Assembly (NCBI GenBank): GCA_031308135.1
Contig: JAHLJT010008756.1
Span: 79,314,130 to 79,378,129, forward strand
Length of the DNA: 64,000 nt
Direction of reading: 5' to 3'
Source of the DNA: Acheta domesticus
Lineage: Eukaryota; Arthropoda; Insecta; Orthoptera; Gryllidae
Within the stretch, counting starts at the first letter, position 1; the number at the start of each line of letters is the position of its first letter. The notes under the pieces are model-generated. The model made no database searches. It was not told where the DNA came from and saw nothing but the letters and a program-made list of their open reading frames with translations. A program made the translations under genes and the position numbers. Positions 47,446 to 59,232 of this stretch are shown here, piece by piece.

Positions 47446-47850
47446 TTGATTGATTAGTGATTCCGGGTTTGTCAACTGTTAAGGTCATAAGTAAGACCGT
47501 AAGTGTAATGATTGTTTATTGATCGGTGGCGGTGATCTCACCTCGCTGAATAGTGAGATCCTGCGCTGACTTTCCGTCGACTTGAGGGGTTTTCCCAAAC
47601 CAGACACCTCGTAGCAGCGGGGCTCCGCCCCAGACGGGGCAAGCTCGTGACCGGTCTCCCGGCATGTGTGGTAGTGTAGTGCATGTAAGTGTGTGAAAGT
47701 GAGGGGTAGGAATAAGACAAGGAATAAGAAGGAAAGTTTTGCGAGGTCTGGCCCGTTTCTTAGAGTAATGCTCCAGCATTTACCTGGTATTGATCGGAAG
47801 AAACACGGAAAACTACAGATCAGAGCAGCCAGACACTCAAATTCTCTTCC
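47446..47850 (-). repeat. TGATT-tailed repeat, copy 5b (near full length)
   Basis: On the plus strand it runs ATTGATTGATTGATTAGTG, GATTCCGGGTTTGTCAACTG, GGTGGCGGTGATCTCACC, CAGCGGGGCTCCGCCCC and CGGAAGAAACACGGAAAAC, the exact reverse of copy 3's block order. The (TGATT)n-type tail is intact. Its Arg/Ser/Leu frames (87 codons, minus) have no domain. Confidence 0.8.
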
Positions 47851-47999
47851 AGACAGCGACAGAACACGACCTAGCTATGTAGCTAATGTCGGAAATTCTG
47901 CCACCAACGGAATTTTGCGCGTAAGATCTTAAGGTTAGAGGTACTACATTGACATCAGTTATTGCTTTTAGCCTCCTCTCGCAGTGAGAAACTATAAGT

Positions 48000-48240
48000 T
48001 TCCATTACGTGATAGTGTAATGCATTTAAGTGTAAGTGTGTTTTGGGAAGTAAGGGAAGTAGATATGACAAAGAAGAGGAAGCAAAGATCGCGCGACGTC
48101 CATGGTCTTTTTCTAACGGTACTGATCGGACATTCGCCTAATATTGATTGGAGAAACAACGGAAAACTACCGATCAGAGAAAGTGGTCGCTCGTCCAGAC
48201 AGTGATTGAATTCGACCTAGCTCTGTAGGTAGGTTTCTTG
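48000..48240 (-). repeat. TGATT-tailed repeat, copy 5c (5' part only)
   Basis: Contains TGCATTTAAGTGTAAGTGTG, TATTGATTGGAGAAACAACGG, AAAACTACCGATCAGAG, CCAGACAGTGA and CGACCTAGCTCTGTAGG, matching the corresponding end of copy 5b about 350 bp away in the same orientation. Tail and middle are absent, so it is more likely a partial duplication than a 5'-truncated retroposon. Confidence 0.65.
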
Positions 48241-48244
48241 CAGA

Positions 48245-49185
48245 GACAAAGACCTTGCTAGCTCTGAGCGAAACTCCGCCGATTGTTATATCCGAGCTCA
48301 GTTATATCCGAGTGAGTACCCGCAGAAGTCATGAATGTTCTTGTTGTGGCATGGTGTGCATTCCTAGCACATCAGGTACTTCCTTTGCACCTGTTCCACG
48401 TCACGTCCTATTCTAGGTCGACTTGTTTGAGTGCGATATGACTAGATGCACGACGTAAGGGCTTTTAGATCCCAGCATTCGCGCAATCCACGTGTCCCTA
48501 ACCCTCGCACAAGACTCAGCGCGATTGACTCACGACCCCCGCGTCCAACAGTTTTGTACGTCTAATGTTCGATATGAACTCAAGAGCCACATCCATACGT
48601 TTTATATGAAGACGGTTTGGTACCACGATGGAACAACCTGCAGCAATATATCTCAGCCGAAGGAAGAACGTCTGTAGGCGCCGAGAGAGTCGAAGACATA
48701 AAAAAGAAATGCATGCTTTACTGAACTTGAGTACTTACTGAATTTGAGTACTGGACGTGAGTGCTTTCGCATTTATGAAACTCCCTGTCCCTGGTGAGTT
48801 TTTCGTTGCCTTCCACGGTTTTGATGTCCAGGTACATCTCAAGAAGGCAATTATATCTATGTATTACTAATTTCAATTGAGGCAGAAACTGAAAGAAAAC
48901 GTATAGAACTTCTAACTTGTGAGATGTGTCTGTTACTCAAAAAAAAGGGGAAAATCTACATTGAAGCAGTTTCTATTTTAATGGAAACGTGCAAATGTTT
49001 ATTACGTTAGTGTGCAATTTCTTGTACTTGTTGGTACGATTATATTCTCACGCCCAGTGCTTCACTGCTTCCATCAAAGCTGACGTCATGTGACGAGGAA
49101 GAAAGACGTTTCAGTGTACACGTGAGGAAGAAAGACGTTTCAGAACAGCCACTCTCTGCTGCGCAAGGACCCCATTTTCCATACA
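48245..49185. other. Non-coding stretch
   Basis: Contains two short direct duplications: TTATATCCGAG at about 48,280-48,312 and GAGGAAGAAAGACGTTTCAG at about 49,096-49,143. No gene is recognised. Confidence 0.4.
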
Positions 49186-49189
49186 CTCA

Positions 49190-49437
49190 CCGAGCAAAGT
49201 GGCTCAGTGCGTAGCGCGCTGGATTCGCAGTCGGAAGGACCGGGTTCGATCCACGAGCCGTCCATCCTGACTGGGGTTATTCGTGGTTTCCCTTGGTCAT
49301 AAGGCGAATGCTGGAATGATTAAAAATCCCACGAACATCTCCCATCTACCACTACCCCACTTACCTCCTCCTAGTCCTCTCACCCCTCATCATCCCCCTA
49401 TCACTTCAATCCTAATATAATAATGATAATAATAATA
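49190..49437 (+). mobile_element. tRNA-derived SINE abutting the LINE fragment
   Basis: A-box-like GTGGCTCAGTGCGTAGC (49,200-49,216) and a B box GGTTCGATCCA (49,243-49,253) form the tRNA-like head. The central block TTCGTGGTTTCCCTTGGT and GGCGAATGCTGG is shared with the minus-strand SINE at 27,308-27,442. The 3' end is an (ATA)n-type tail (about 49,417-49,439). The element ends where the LINE-related reading frame becomes recognisable, so it may have inserted at the LINE's truncated 5' side. Confidence 0.8.
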
Positions 49438-52012
49438 AAATCTAAGCATCGGATCAACGAATTTGACACTACAAACATAGCGAAGATTTCCGTGTACAGA
49501 ATCGGTTGTTTGGAAGAGACGCAAAAATATTCTATCGCAGTCTGAATCAAAAGCTAAATGGAAATGCTGCCCTTCCTTCAAAAGATGACGTCCAAGCATT
49601 TTGAGCAGGAATCTGGGAGGAGAGAAGATCCTAAAACAATTATGCATCTTGCCTCCAATCCGTTGTTGATGCTGCCGAGGGACCAAGGGAAACAGTGGAA
49701 GATGTTCACAAATTCTCTGGAACAGTGGAAGATGTTCACAGGACCTCTGCCAAGCAATTAAAAAAGTGGGAAACTGGAAATCCCCCGGGATTGATAAGAT
49801 CCAGATTTATTGGATTAAAAAATTAAGAGCATTACATGCTCATCTAGCAAAGGCCGTTAAACAAATTTTAGAAATCCACAGGAACTCCCGGAATGGCTCA
49901 CACCGCGCCATCACGTATTTGCTATCCAAAGTCAGAGGCAACTCTTTGGCAAAAACCTGCAAGCCAATCACTTGTCTACCAGTAATGTACGAAGATATAA
50001 CTGCAGTCGTAGATGACAAAATACATAGATACCTAGAGAAGAAAAATCAATTACCAGTTGAACAGAAAGGATGTCGTAAAGTTCTTGTGTCTCTAAGGAA
50101 ATCTTTCTACTGAATAAAGTCATCTTGAATGATGTAAAGAAAGGCAAACGTTATTTAAGTATGGCATGGATTGCCTACCAGAAGGCCTTTGACAGTGTTG
50201 AATTTTGAAGACCCTGGAGATCAATCGATTTCATCCTAGACTTATTGAGTTTTCGAAGCTAGTATGAAGTCGTGGAGTACCAGACTACTAATACACAAAG
50301 GAGAGAGAGAAGTAGAGACAAGAAGTATTCAGATCAACAGGGTAATTTTCCAAGGAGATTCTCTATCTCATATGCTGTTTCGCATTAGTTAGATTCCACT
50401 ATCTAGACAGTTGTCGCAAGCTGACTTTGGTTAAAGTCTTCATGGTGACGAACAATCAGTATCACATTTGCTTTACGTGGATGATCTTAAAGTGTTTGCA
50501 AGGAATGAAGCGATTCTCACCAAAATTCTGTTTGTCGTGAATGACTCTAGCAATAACATCTGCATGAAGTTCGGTCTAGACAAGTGTGCAAAAATCAACT
50601 TAAAGAGAGGCAAAATGACAACGTCAGAGAACATTGAAGTTCATATGCGCACTGTGATTCAAATTCTTGAACTAGGTAAAACTTACAAATATCTGGGAAT
50701 TGAAGAATGTGAGACCATCTCAAACGACACAATAAAAGAGAGAACTCGCATGGAGTATTACAGAAGAGTGAGACTGGTTCTGCAGTTCGCTCTGAACTCC
50801 TGGAATAAAATATCATCAATTGGTAGTTTGGCGGTGCCTGTAGCCGAAGTAGTGTACTGAACTACGCAAGACATTTGCATCATGGATCGAAAAACCAGAA
50901 ACCTGCTAACAATCCATCATGTTTCCCACCCTCGAGCTGATGTACATAGTCTTTATGTGCCATGTGAGGAAGGAGGAAGAGGTCTCAGACAAATTGAGGC
51001 CTCCTGGCACAACGCAATAGTCGGGATGGGAAAGTTGGTAGTCAGCCATCGAGATGACATTCTAATGACGCAGGTCAAGGAATCTGACCGAAGAATAGGA
51101 AACAGAGGTATTGTAAGTGTAGCAAGAAGCATTACGAACAAGACTATGCAAGACACGTCGAATAACACAGACACTGAACTTCTGATGTTTCTTACATGAA
51201 ATGTCAGACACAAAAAATGTTTAAGAAATGGTGGAAACAAGAACCACTCCACGGATAATATTTAAACGAATGGACAGGGCATATATTAACAAATATCAAA
51301 CATTTATGTGGCTTAAAAGGGGAAGAATGAAGCCAGAATCAGAAGCACTTGTTATAGCTGCCCAAGATGAGGTCTTGACAACACGACATTTTGATGAAGC
51401 TGTTCTCAAAATTCCCCATGATAATAAATGTCGCATTTGCCAGGAACTCGTAGAAGCCATTGATCATATTGTCTCAGCTTGTCCAATCTTAGCAAAGACC
51501 GAATACTTGAAAAGACACGACAGGATCTGTAGTTACCTCTACTGGCAGATCTGTATTGCCCTCGAAGTTCCAAACACATGTCCCAAGTGGTACAAACACT
51601 CACCAAAACCGGAGACGTCTGATGGACAGTGTACAATTTTGTATGACTAACAAATTCAAACTGATCGCACGATAGCGGCCAACAAACCGGATGTAGTTAT
51701 CCGGGATTTGGAAAAAATATCGTGTTTACTTGTAGATGTAACTATATCTTGAGATCAAAATGTCATTACCGAAGAGGCAGAGAAACATCTTAAATACAAG
51801 AGTTTGGAAATCGAGATCAGCCGAGTGTGGAGCATAAAAGCACAGATCGTGTCGGTACTCATCGGAGCTCTTGGATTTGTTTCGCAAAATTTGCGTAAGA
51901 ACTTGGCTAAACTCCCAGGTCATTCAAAAGACTGGGAAGTGCAAGAAATTGCGAATTGCAGCGAGGACAAAGTTGTTCGCGTCGGTGCGCTACCACACCT
52001 GTGCACTGAGTA
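49438..52012 (+). pseudogene. R2/R4-like non-LTR retrotransposon ORF, 5'-truncated and broken
   Basis: The protein would copy its own RNA into DNA at a nick made by its endonuclease. In order: a pre-RT segment (49,558-49,740), an NWKSPGIDKIQ block (49,769-) and ITCLPVMYEDIT, typical of RT motifs 1-2a; AWIAYQKAFDSV-like sequence near 50,167 (RT motif A); the catalytic YVDD box at 50,474-50,485; a CCHC zinc knuckle, CRICQ...H...C, at 51,429-51,482; and a PD...D restriction-like endonuclease core, PDVVIRDLEK then LVDV, at about 51,688-51,740. The order RT, knuckle, endonuclease is that of R2-type clades and not of APE-type LINEs. Frameshifts (for example near 50,110 and 50,205) and an in-frame TGA after LVDVTIS inactivate it. 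N-terminal DNA-binding domains are absent. Confidence 0.85.
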
Positions 52013-52940
52013 ACGCTAAATGAGCTACAATGATTTGCTACCTACGCGCTTGAGGATTGTGAATCCCCACATGCTGAAGGAAACTGCACGTCTATGCTGG
52101 TCAGTGCGTCACCAAAAGGCCAACATACCAAGGGTGGGCATTGGAAAACAAATAAACATTTTCCATTTACTCGTCAGCGGCATTTTTGCTGCTATATGCC
52201 AGAAGTAAGAATAATCTCTGATAGAATACTTTTTATGATGAGATTCGTGGCAGTATGAGAAGTCCTTCGCGTGACAACAATATTCTTTAATTGTACACCA
52301 AAACATAAGTCATAAGATCATACCTAGATGAGGGAATGAGTTAATATTTTCTATGTGAACGTGAGTATGAAGTTTCATAAATGCTGATGGAGCAATGGTG
52401 GGGTGAGAGCAGAGAGAATCTACCGCAATCCCACTTCGTCCACCACAAATTCCACATTTATCGTCAGGGATTTGAACTCTGTATCCCGTGGTGCAAAACG
52501 AGCGGCCTGTCTGCCACAGTACTGGGACGCCCAAGCGACAAAATATTGTGGAATCGATTTAATTCATGAAACTGGAATCCTTCGGATCTCGCTACTTCAC
52601 TGTTCTCCAAGACTCGGTGTCACACAGTTTGACTTGACTAAGTTGTCACAAAAGACTAGTTATCACAAAAACACTAGTTATCACAAAAAAGATATTTGCG
52701 ACAATTCTTATTTGCGGATCACGAAATTGGACATCTTAGAAGAAGGCTAGTGAGGAATTCTGCACGCAGTTTTTATGAAGTGATATCAAACACGTAAGCT
52801 ACTTTTAAATGAGGAGGATCTTTCATGCAATAGAGTTTAGGGCCATAAATAAATGAATATTCATGTCCAAGGGAATGATTACATTCATAAATATATAAAA
52901 TATAAAATATAGTGTGTAATGGTACAAAGAATCAAACTTT
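52013..52940. other. Non-coding stretch downstream of the LINE
   Basis: May include the LINE 3' UTR. A short tandem ACTAGTTATCACAAAA duplication lies at 52,656-52,689. No gene is recognised. Confidence 0.4.
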
Positions 52941-53865
52941 TCAATTTTGAGAGCGATTCCAATTCTATATACACAACTCATACTCATTCACAGAAAACAC
53001 ATACATCATGCACACATGCACCGGCATAACCAACCCCAAACCACAAACAGCCATCTCAGAAACACGCAACAAAGAAACATCCCGCATGGAAATGAACTAC
53101 GGTCGCGTTTTCTGAGGCAAGCGTTTTCAATATACGTCCATTTATTCGTCTCCCACTCCATTCCCGCCCTACGCTGCCTCCGCCGCCGCCTGCGATATTT
53201 CTGCAAGCGCACAGCCGGGGGCAAAAGGAGAACGGAGACCGGCAGCTGCACACAGTGGGTTGCAGTGGAAACAATATCGTGCACAACACGCGCAAGTTTT
53301 CTAGATATTCCACAATGGGTGGTGCAGGGAAGGAAGGGCTCTGACTACGTCACGGCTTAAAGGGCTTACCAACTGCAGGCATGAACTTCACGCACCAAAA
53401 CGTGCAACAAGAAATACTACGATTGTTTTGAAAAAAACGAGACGGTTGTTACCAGCATTGTAAATTGGTACGTGCCATTCCAAGTCGAACCTAAGTATCT
53501 CAACGGGCCTGCTATTCAGCGCTGGGCACGGTTTAGGAAGCTCGTGTATCAAGAAACTTGCACGTACAATACGTGGAATCCCGTAGATCTTGGGCGGGGG
53601 CTGGCGGCCCGAGCGATTTGCAGAAGTTGACTGCCCTGAGACCAGCCGACTGTTGGAAATTGAGAGCTGGCCGTTGCACATAGCAGTGTGTGTTGTGTTT
53701 CAGTCTAGTCTGGCACTAGCTGGAGTAGAGAAAGGAAATGTATATGTTTGTAAGTTGTGTAGGGTTGGTTGTTATACTACATGCGTTGTCTTTCAAATCT
53801 TACCATAAACGTTACAAGTTGATTAATGAAAATATGATTAATAAATTTAAAAATTTTAAAAAACG
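52941..53865. other. Non-coding stretch with a small CG-containing patch
   Basis: A mildly CG-rich patch covers about 53,160-53,290. Frames on both strands have no domain. Nothing else recognised. Confidence 0.35.
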
Positions 53866-53884
53866 TATTGCTATTTAATAATGT

Positions 53885-54430
53885 AATAACAATAATGTCG
53901 CATTTACATGACCTTGATGTTGATTTGAAATTCAGCAGATTACGACGAATATGTGGAACAAACCGAAGAACTTTAAGAAATAAGACACAAAGACAGATAC
54001 AATTAAAATTCTATAAATCATTAGCTGTTCCATTAATAACACTGACTGAGGAAACTGTTCTTTAAATAGAAAAGATGGGAGAAAAATTGAAATGTGTGAA
54101 ATTAAACTTCACAGAAATGTTACTGGTTTTATTTTACGAGATCATGAAAGAAACGAAGACAAACGTCACCAACTAGATATCGTCTATCTTCTAGAATAAG
54201 TGGAAAGGCTAAAAATATAAATGGTACTCCCACATTACCCGAATGAAAAATAATCTTTGGTCTATGTATTGATCGGGAGAAGATAACCAAGAAGATAACA
54301 AGACCGAGAATAAGATGAAGTGATAACTTATTGGGAACGCAACTTGAAACCAGGTCTAATCCTTTTAGTGGACCAAGAATTACAAAAATAGAGAGAAAAT
54401 AAACAAAGAATATTATGAATGAACGCCAAT
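53885..54430 (+). pseudogene. LINE reverse transcriptase C-terminal remnant
   Basis: From 53,890 the plus strand reads FSRLRRICGTNRRTLRNKT, then QIQLKFYKSLAVPLI, the block found at the end of RT in many LINE fragments (written there as GTIxRTLKNKTxxxTxLKFYKTMAVP). After a stop near 54,062 the frame resumes with KIEMCEIKLHRNVTGF and RDHERNEDKRHQLDI, and again near 54,340 with YWERN. Stops and frame changes show decay. RT catalytic motifs lie upstream and are absent, so this is a short remnant. The clade is uncertain. Confidence 0.65.
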
Positions 54431-55115
54431 TTAGCAGATTCGATATGGCTGGGTCTCTCACTTCGAAGCGTCCTGTATTCTCGTCACACTCGGAACATAC
54501 AGGTATGTGTTCCTCAATTTCCATTTTCTAGTCATCCTTACGTATCTGGGATTGCGTCACACCTTACACTTGAGTAGATGTTTTCCTGCATTCTTAGTTT
54601 ATAATCATCATTTCATTGTAATGATACATCTGCACACCCGACAACCATACTTGGTATCACTCAGACTGCTCCACAACAAGTTTCTTCTCTCTTGAATACA
54701 CATGTGTACCACTTTCGTGAATGCAATTAAGGATACAAACGTTTTCGCTTTTCTGTGAACAGTTATACAACCGAACATACACATAGGCATCTCTATTAAT
54801 ACAAAACGAAATAACTTGTTTCCAAGATAAATTAACTTTGGGATGTTTCGATTTATTTATAACTATGCCATCATATCCATCCCTGAGCAGTTTGCTGCGG
54901 TGTGATGTGCGAGGGGAGGAGCACAAGGAAAATCGGCATGGGTGCTATGGCGGAGAAGGTATCGTCGCAGAAAGAGAATGGAAGTTGGAGGGACTGGAGC
55001 GAGAACGGAGGTGGCGGTCGGAGTGTAGACACAGAGGTAACGGAATTGGAGTCGGGGTAGACGAATCCGGAAGATCGGTACTTAAGGTCAGCGGCGAAAC
55101 GGCAGAGGAGGCTGC
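54431..55115. other. Non-coding stretch
   Basis: No domain in short frames; becomes G-rich from about 54,900. Confidence 0.35.
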
Positions 55116-55119
55116 AGTG

Positions 55120-55640
55120 TGAAGGACAGTGGGGGAACAGCAGAAAATGGCGGCAGCGGGGGCGGCAGCGGGGGCGGCAGCGGGGGCGGCAGCGGGGGCG
55201 GCAGCGGGGGCGGCAGCGGGGGCGGCAGCGGGGGCGGCAGCGGGGGCGGCAGCGGGGGCGGCAGCGGGGGCGGCAGCGGGGGCGGCAGCGGGGGCGGCAG
55301 CGGGGGCGGCGGGGGGGCAGCAGTGGGAGCGGAGGTGGGGTCGGCGACTGTGGAAGCAAGGGAGGCGGCAGAGTGTCGATGTTGGGTGGCAACGGAGACG
55401 GTAGGGGGTGGCAGACGGACGGTAGGGGCGGCAGTCTAGACGGCGGCGGAAGCGGCAGGGCGGGCGGGGGGCGGTCTGGGTGGGGCGGGGCCACCCGACG
55501 CCGGATATTAAATCTTGCGCTCGGACGCGGGGCGGCCGCGCAGCTTCCGGTGCGCCTCTTGCGGGGCTGCGCTGCCGCAGGCGCCGCGCCCACTGTGGTC
55601 CACTATGGAGATTGTATGAAATCGAGAGATTGCCGAGGGG
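55120..55640. promoter_or_regulatory. CpG island enclosing a 12-bp minisatellite
   Basis: CG-dense DNA continues about 330 bp beyond the minisatellite with non-repetitive sequence (55,315-55,640), including GGGGCGGGGCC and GCGCCGCGCCC words typical of GC-box DNA. Frames on both strands run through it (240 codons minus, 125 plus) but give only Arg/Pro/Gly-rich sequence. Confidence 0.4.
55150..55312 (+). repeat. 12-bp minisatellite, GGCAGCGGGGGC, about 13 units
   Basis: The unit is repeated with no visible divergence until GGCGGGGGGGCAGCAG at the end. Being a multiple of three, it encodes a 4-residue Gly/Ser or Ala/Gly repeat on the plus strand and Pro/Arg/Cys on the minus strand, explaining the open frames. 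Confidence 0.95.
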
Positions 55641-56990
55641 GGGGGCTCACCCGGAGAGCGACCACTGGCGCTGACGGCTGTCACGATGCGACAGTGGAAC
55701 GCCGCCCTGACGTCTATTTGTTGGGTATTGTGTTTTCAGAACACGATTAATTGACCACGGTCTGTAACTCGTTTCAGTATTGAACTTGGTTCTTTAGAGA
55801 CCGTGTAATCTGTAATAATAACAATATTGCTGTAGTGGACTATGGTTGGCAGTTTTTTGAGATGGTGATTATCAAAAGATGGCTTTGTGTGTAACGAGAA
55901 AAACTTGAAAGAGATTCCTGGGTATTTGACGTGCCGTTTCTCTAACACAGTTTGGAAACAAGAAGTGCGATTTCTATCTTGCTACTCAAAAGTTGAATAC
56001 GATCATGTAGTATATTAATCAGAGGAAGTGTTGATCAAATTGGAAAACTTTCGCAAATCTTCTAGACTTCTAACTTTAACATTTATTATCTGACAATCTA
56101 TTTATAACCGGGAATAACAAGAAATCCAGCAACCTGATATTCGAGTTTTAATGCATTTCCACATTTGTTTGGAAATCGAGAAAAAAGATACGGTGTACTA
56201 AATGAATTGAATAGGAAAATCCAGTTATCTTTACGATACAATGTAAAATAATGTGCGGTAAAAGTGGATGGAGTATTCTTCTTCTCCGGTATTTCAAAAT
56301 GAGATGGTTCACACCACGTAATTGGGGAGCTTAAATAAGTGGGAAGAATTAATTCAAAAGTAAGGTGATTCATTCAGATGTCGCAAGATGTCATAAAAAA
56401 TACCACACGCATAAACGGACAGTTAACAACGAAAACTCGGAAACAATTAGAAATTACACAAAACGTGATAGAAAACGAATTCAGCAATGGAAACCAAATC
56501 ATGAATGTGATATGGGAAAGTTATTTTACGATAAATCGCAAAACACACGTGCAATTTTCCCTACAGATAACAACATCGAACATTTTATTGCTTTACAAAA
56601 CCTAATTTTATATTTGAAGCAAATACAACCCATTAAATATTATTTGACATATTTACTTTGAAAATAAGGCTCTAATGTACAAAGAATTATTGTATTGGAA
56701 GAAGACCTTTAGAGTAATATCAAGAATCGATACGATGTATCATCTCACATCCCACGATACATTTGAAATTCAAAAACTAATGGATGCCACTCCCTTTAAA
56801 AATCATCTACCTTTCTCCTCTTTTTTACCTCATATCCATACACTAAAGCTAGGGACGTAAGAAAACTCGAGCATTCATAACGGGAAACATCATGGCCAGA
56901 ATTAACGCCCCCCTTTCATAAAAAAAATCTCGCCTTTGAACCAAGCAGAGCTTCAATTCGCATCGTTTTGATCTCTGGGCTGTGAGAAAA
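55641..56990. other. AT-rich non-coding stretch
   Basis: Frames up to 98 codons without recognisable domain; no repeat recognised. Confidence 0.4.
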
Positions 56991-57049
56991 CCGACGCAAT
57001 GCTGATTTCGGAATGTTGTCCATCGCGAATAAATTCTTCATTGAGATCC

Positions 57050-57500
57050 CCAAATAAACAAGTTTCCGCCACTCGCTCCGCGCGTCTGCTAGCTAGTTGT
57101 TTTCCCCGCCGTTCAAAGGGCCTCCATAGCACGTCCGCGGGCTGGCGGGGAGCGGCGAGTGGGGCGGGGGGGAGGGGCGGGGCGGGGTACGTTTGCCAGG
57201 GCGATTGCGCCGGTGCTTTCTCGCTAATTAAGTTAATTGGCGCGCGGCTCGTTACGCGCGATCATGCCGGATCAAACGCCGCCCTCGCCACCCCGCCGCC
57301 CCCGCATTAGCTCCCGTCACGCCCGCCACCGCAGCCGCCTCCACAGCCTCCGCTGCTCCGCGGCTGGCCCGCCGCTCGTCTCCCCGTCGCCGCCACCGAT
57401 GCAACCCTCGCTGCCGGCCTCGCTGCCGTCACCGCTGTCACCGATGCTTCCCCTCCCGCTGTCACCTGTGATGCCGACCCCGATGCAGAAAACCGATATC
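57050..57500. promoter_or_regulatory. CpG island with homeodomain-like and TCF-like words
   Basis: CG-dense from about 57,060. It holds TTCAAAGGG (57,112-57,120), compatible with a TCF/LEF site, and TAATTAAGTTAATTGG (57,225-57,240), two adjacent ATTA-type homeodomain cores. The island grades into CCGCCG/CTGTCACC words and then the 13-bp minisatellite. Regulatory function is inferred from composition and motifs only. Confidence 0.4.
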
Positions 57501-57516
57501 AACTCCACTGCCGACT

Positions 57517-57873
57517 CCCACATTCGATTCCCACATTCGATTCCCTTATTCGTTTCCCACATTCGTTTCCCATATTCGTTTCCCACATTCAATTCCCACA
57601 TTCGATTCCCACATTCGATTCCCACATTCGATTCCCACATTCGATTCCCACTTTCGTTTCCAACATTTCATTCCCACTTTCTATTCCCACATCCCATTCC
57701 CACATTCCATTCCTACATTCCTTTCCCACATTCCATTCCCACATTCCTTTCCCCCATTCCTTTCCCACATTCCTTTCCCACATTCCTTTCCCACATTCCA
57801 TTCCCACATTCCATCCTCACATTTCATCCTCATATACCATTCCCACATTCTATTCCCACATTCCATTCCCACT
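57517..57873 (+). repeat. 13-bp minisatellite, CCCACATTCGATT, about 27 units
   Basis: Units change along the array: the left third is mostly CCCACATTCGATT or CGTTT variants, the middle and right mostly CCCACATTCCATT and CCCACATTCCTTT. Period 13 with few stops leaves frames open on both strands (214 codons plus; 107, 88 and 72 minus), rich in Phe/Pro/His/Ser or in Glu/Cys/Gly/Asn/Met/Trp. None is a gene. Confidence 0.95.
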
Positions 57874-58359
57874 CCTTCTGATTCCCACACTTGTAAATGG
57901 ATTTGACGCTTTTCTCTTCCAATGCCGTCATCCGACATTACGTTCATTTGTTTTCCAATCTGCCAAACTGGTCCCTTCTTAGAGTAACTTCTGTTTATCC
58001 CACTCCCACTCCAATGCTGACCCCTGACTCTCTCCCGCTATCCCCTCTGTTTTCTTTCTATCCCTGCGTCGCACCATCCCCCAACACTCCCAGCGTTAAT
58101 CCCCTGCATTTCATGCTCAGAAATGTCCAACGTCCTCACTGCCTGCCGCGCCGTTGTAGCCATCTTTACTCCCTCGCCGCCTCCTCTGTGGTGATTCTGC
58201 CACCCCTACAACCCCTTGCCTTTCTTGCAGTATCCTCTCTCCACGCTGCCCCTCTTGACTCTTGCACGATAAAACATGCAAATCTTCCAGAATGGAAACA
58301 ACAATCAAAACGTGGATTTTTTTTGTTATTCGAATAATTTTTGAAGATTAGAGACGGTG

Positions 58360-58360
<1 letters not shown>
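57874..58360. other. Non-coding stretch, pyrimidine-rich
   Basis: C/T-rich on the plus strand; a 146-codon plus frame shows no domain. Confidence 0.35.

Positions 58361-58421
<61 letters not shown>
58361..58421 (+). repeat. (TTA)~20 microsatellite
   Basis: Uninterrupted TTA trinucleotides over 61 bp. Confidence 0.98.
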
Positions 58422-58422
<1 letters not shown>

Positions 58423-58941
58423 AAATGATGAAGGATATATTAATGGTTTGGTTTTGAACAAATAATTTTTTATGATTTTTTTTTTATTTCTCAAACACTT
58501 TTAGTCTTAAACAAATAAATAATTCATTAGTCAATTTAAACTGAGAAAATTTGGGTCAACACAAAATTATTCGATGAAAACATTAATATTATGTGACGTT
58601 TTAAGCTAATTTACGGCTGTTCCATCTGGTATATCCACGTGATCCACTGTAATTCTAATTTATTTTCTCACTAACTCCATTGGATGCACAATTTTCCTCA
58701 TTCATGAATTGTCCGTTGCCTTTATCATTTCCAACGTCTCCTCGCCCATGTAAAGTTCATCCTCTCAATTCCGTACGCCATTCCAAAAAATCGCCTCTTT
58801 AGTCTTCTAGCTTCATATACCACTGCTTTACCCCAGATTATAGATTGTGTGGCTCCCAGAACATTAAGCCAGGCTACATTTTAACCCTCTCTTGATCGAC
58901 GGACGCTCATCTTTGATTTTTCTCTAACAAGTTATAATAAT
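58422..58941. other. AT-rich non-coding stretch
   Basis: Nothing recognised before the mariner-like terminus. Confidence 0.4.
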
Positions 58942-59232
58942 TACGTAGGTCACTCCAAAAGTAATGCACATGACTTTTAAAAAAAATCATTTTCTTTTCA
59001 TTGTCATTGCTACGTCATTGATCTTTACAGATTTCGTAGTATCATTCTTCTTACTTGGATTTGTATTTAGTTCAACCTATTTCCACAAGTGTTGCTCTCG
59101 TAGCACTCGTTTAAGATGGCTGCTGCATTACATGTTCGTCGGTAACAACATGCTGGGAGAACAAGAGAGTCACAAACATTCACAAGAGGTTAATGATGTG
59201 AATGGTCGGTGGGATTTCAGATTATCTGGTGA

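Noticed and set aside
54129..54524. 131-codon minus frame resembling a membrane protein
   Set aside because: It is antisense to the LINE reverse transcriptase remnant at 53,885-54,430, which has the recognisable family motifs.
54871..55593. 240-codon minus frame
   Set aside because: Mirrors the 12-bp minisatellite and its CpG island; the plus strand is open over the same stretch.
57237..57881. 214-codon plus frame
   Set aside because: Encoded mostly by the 13-bp minisatellite; three minus-strand frames are also open.
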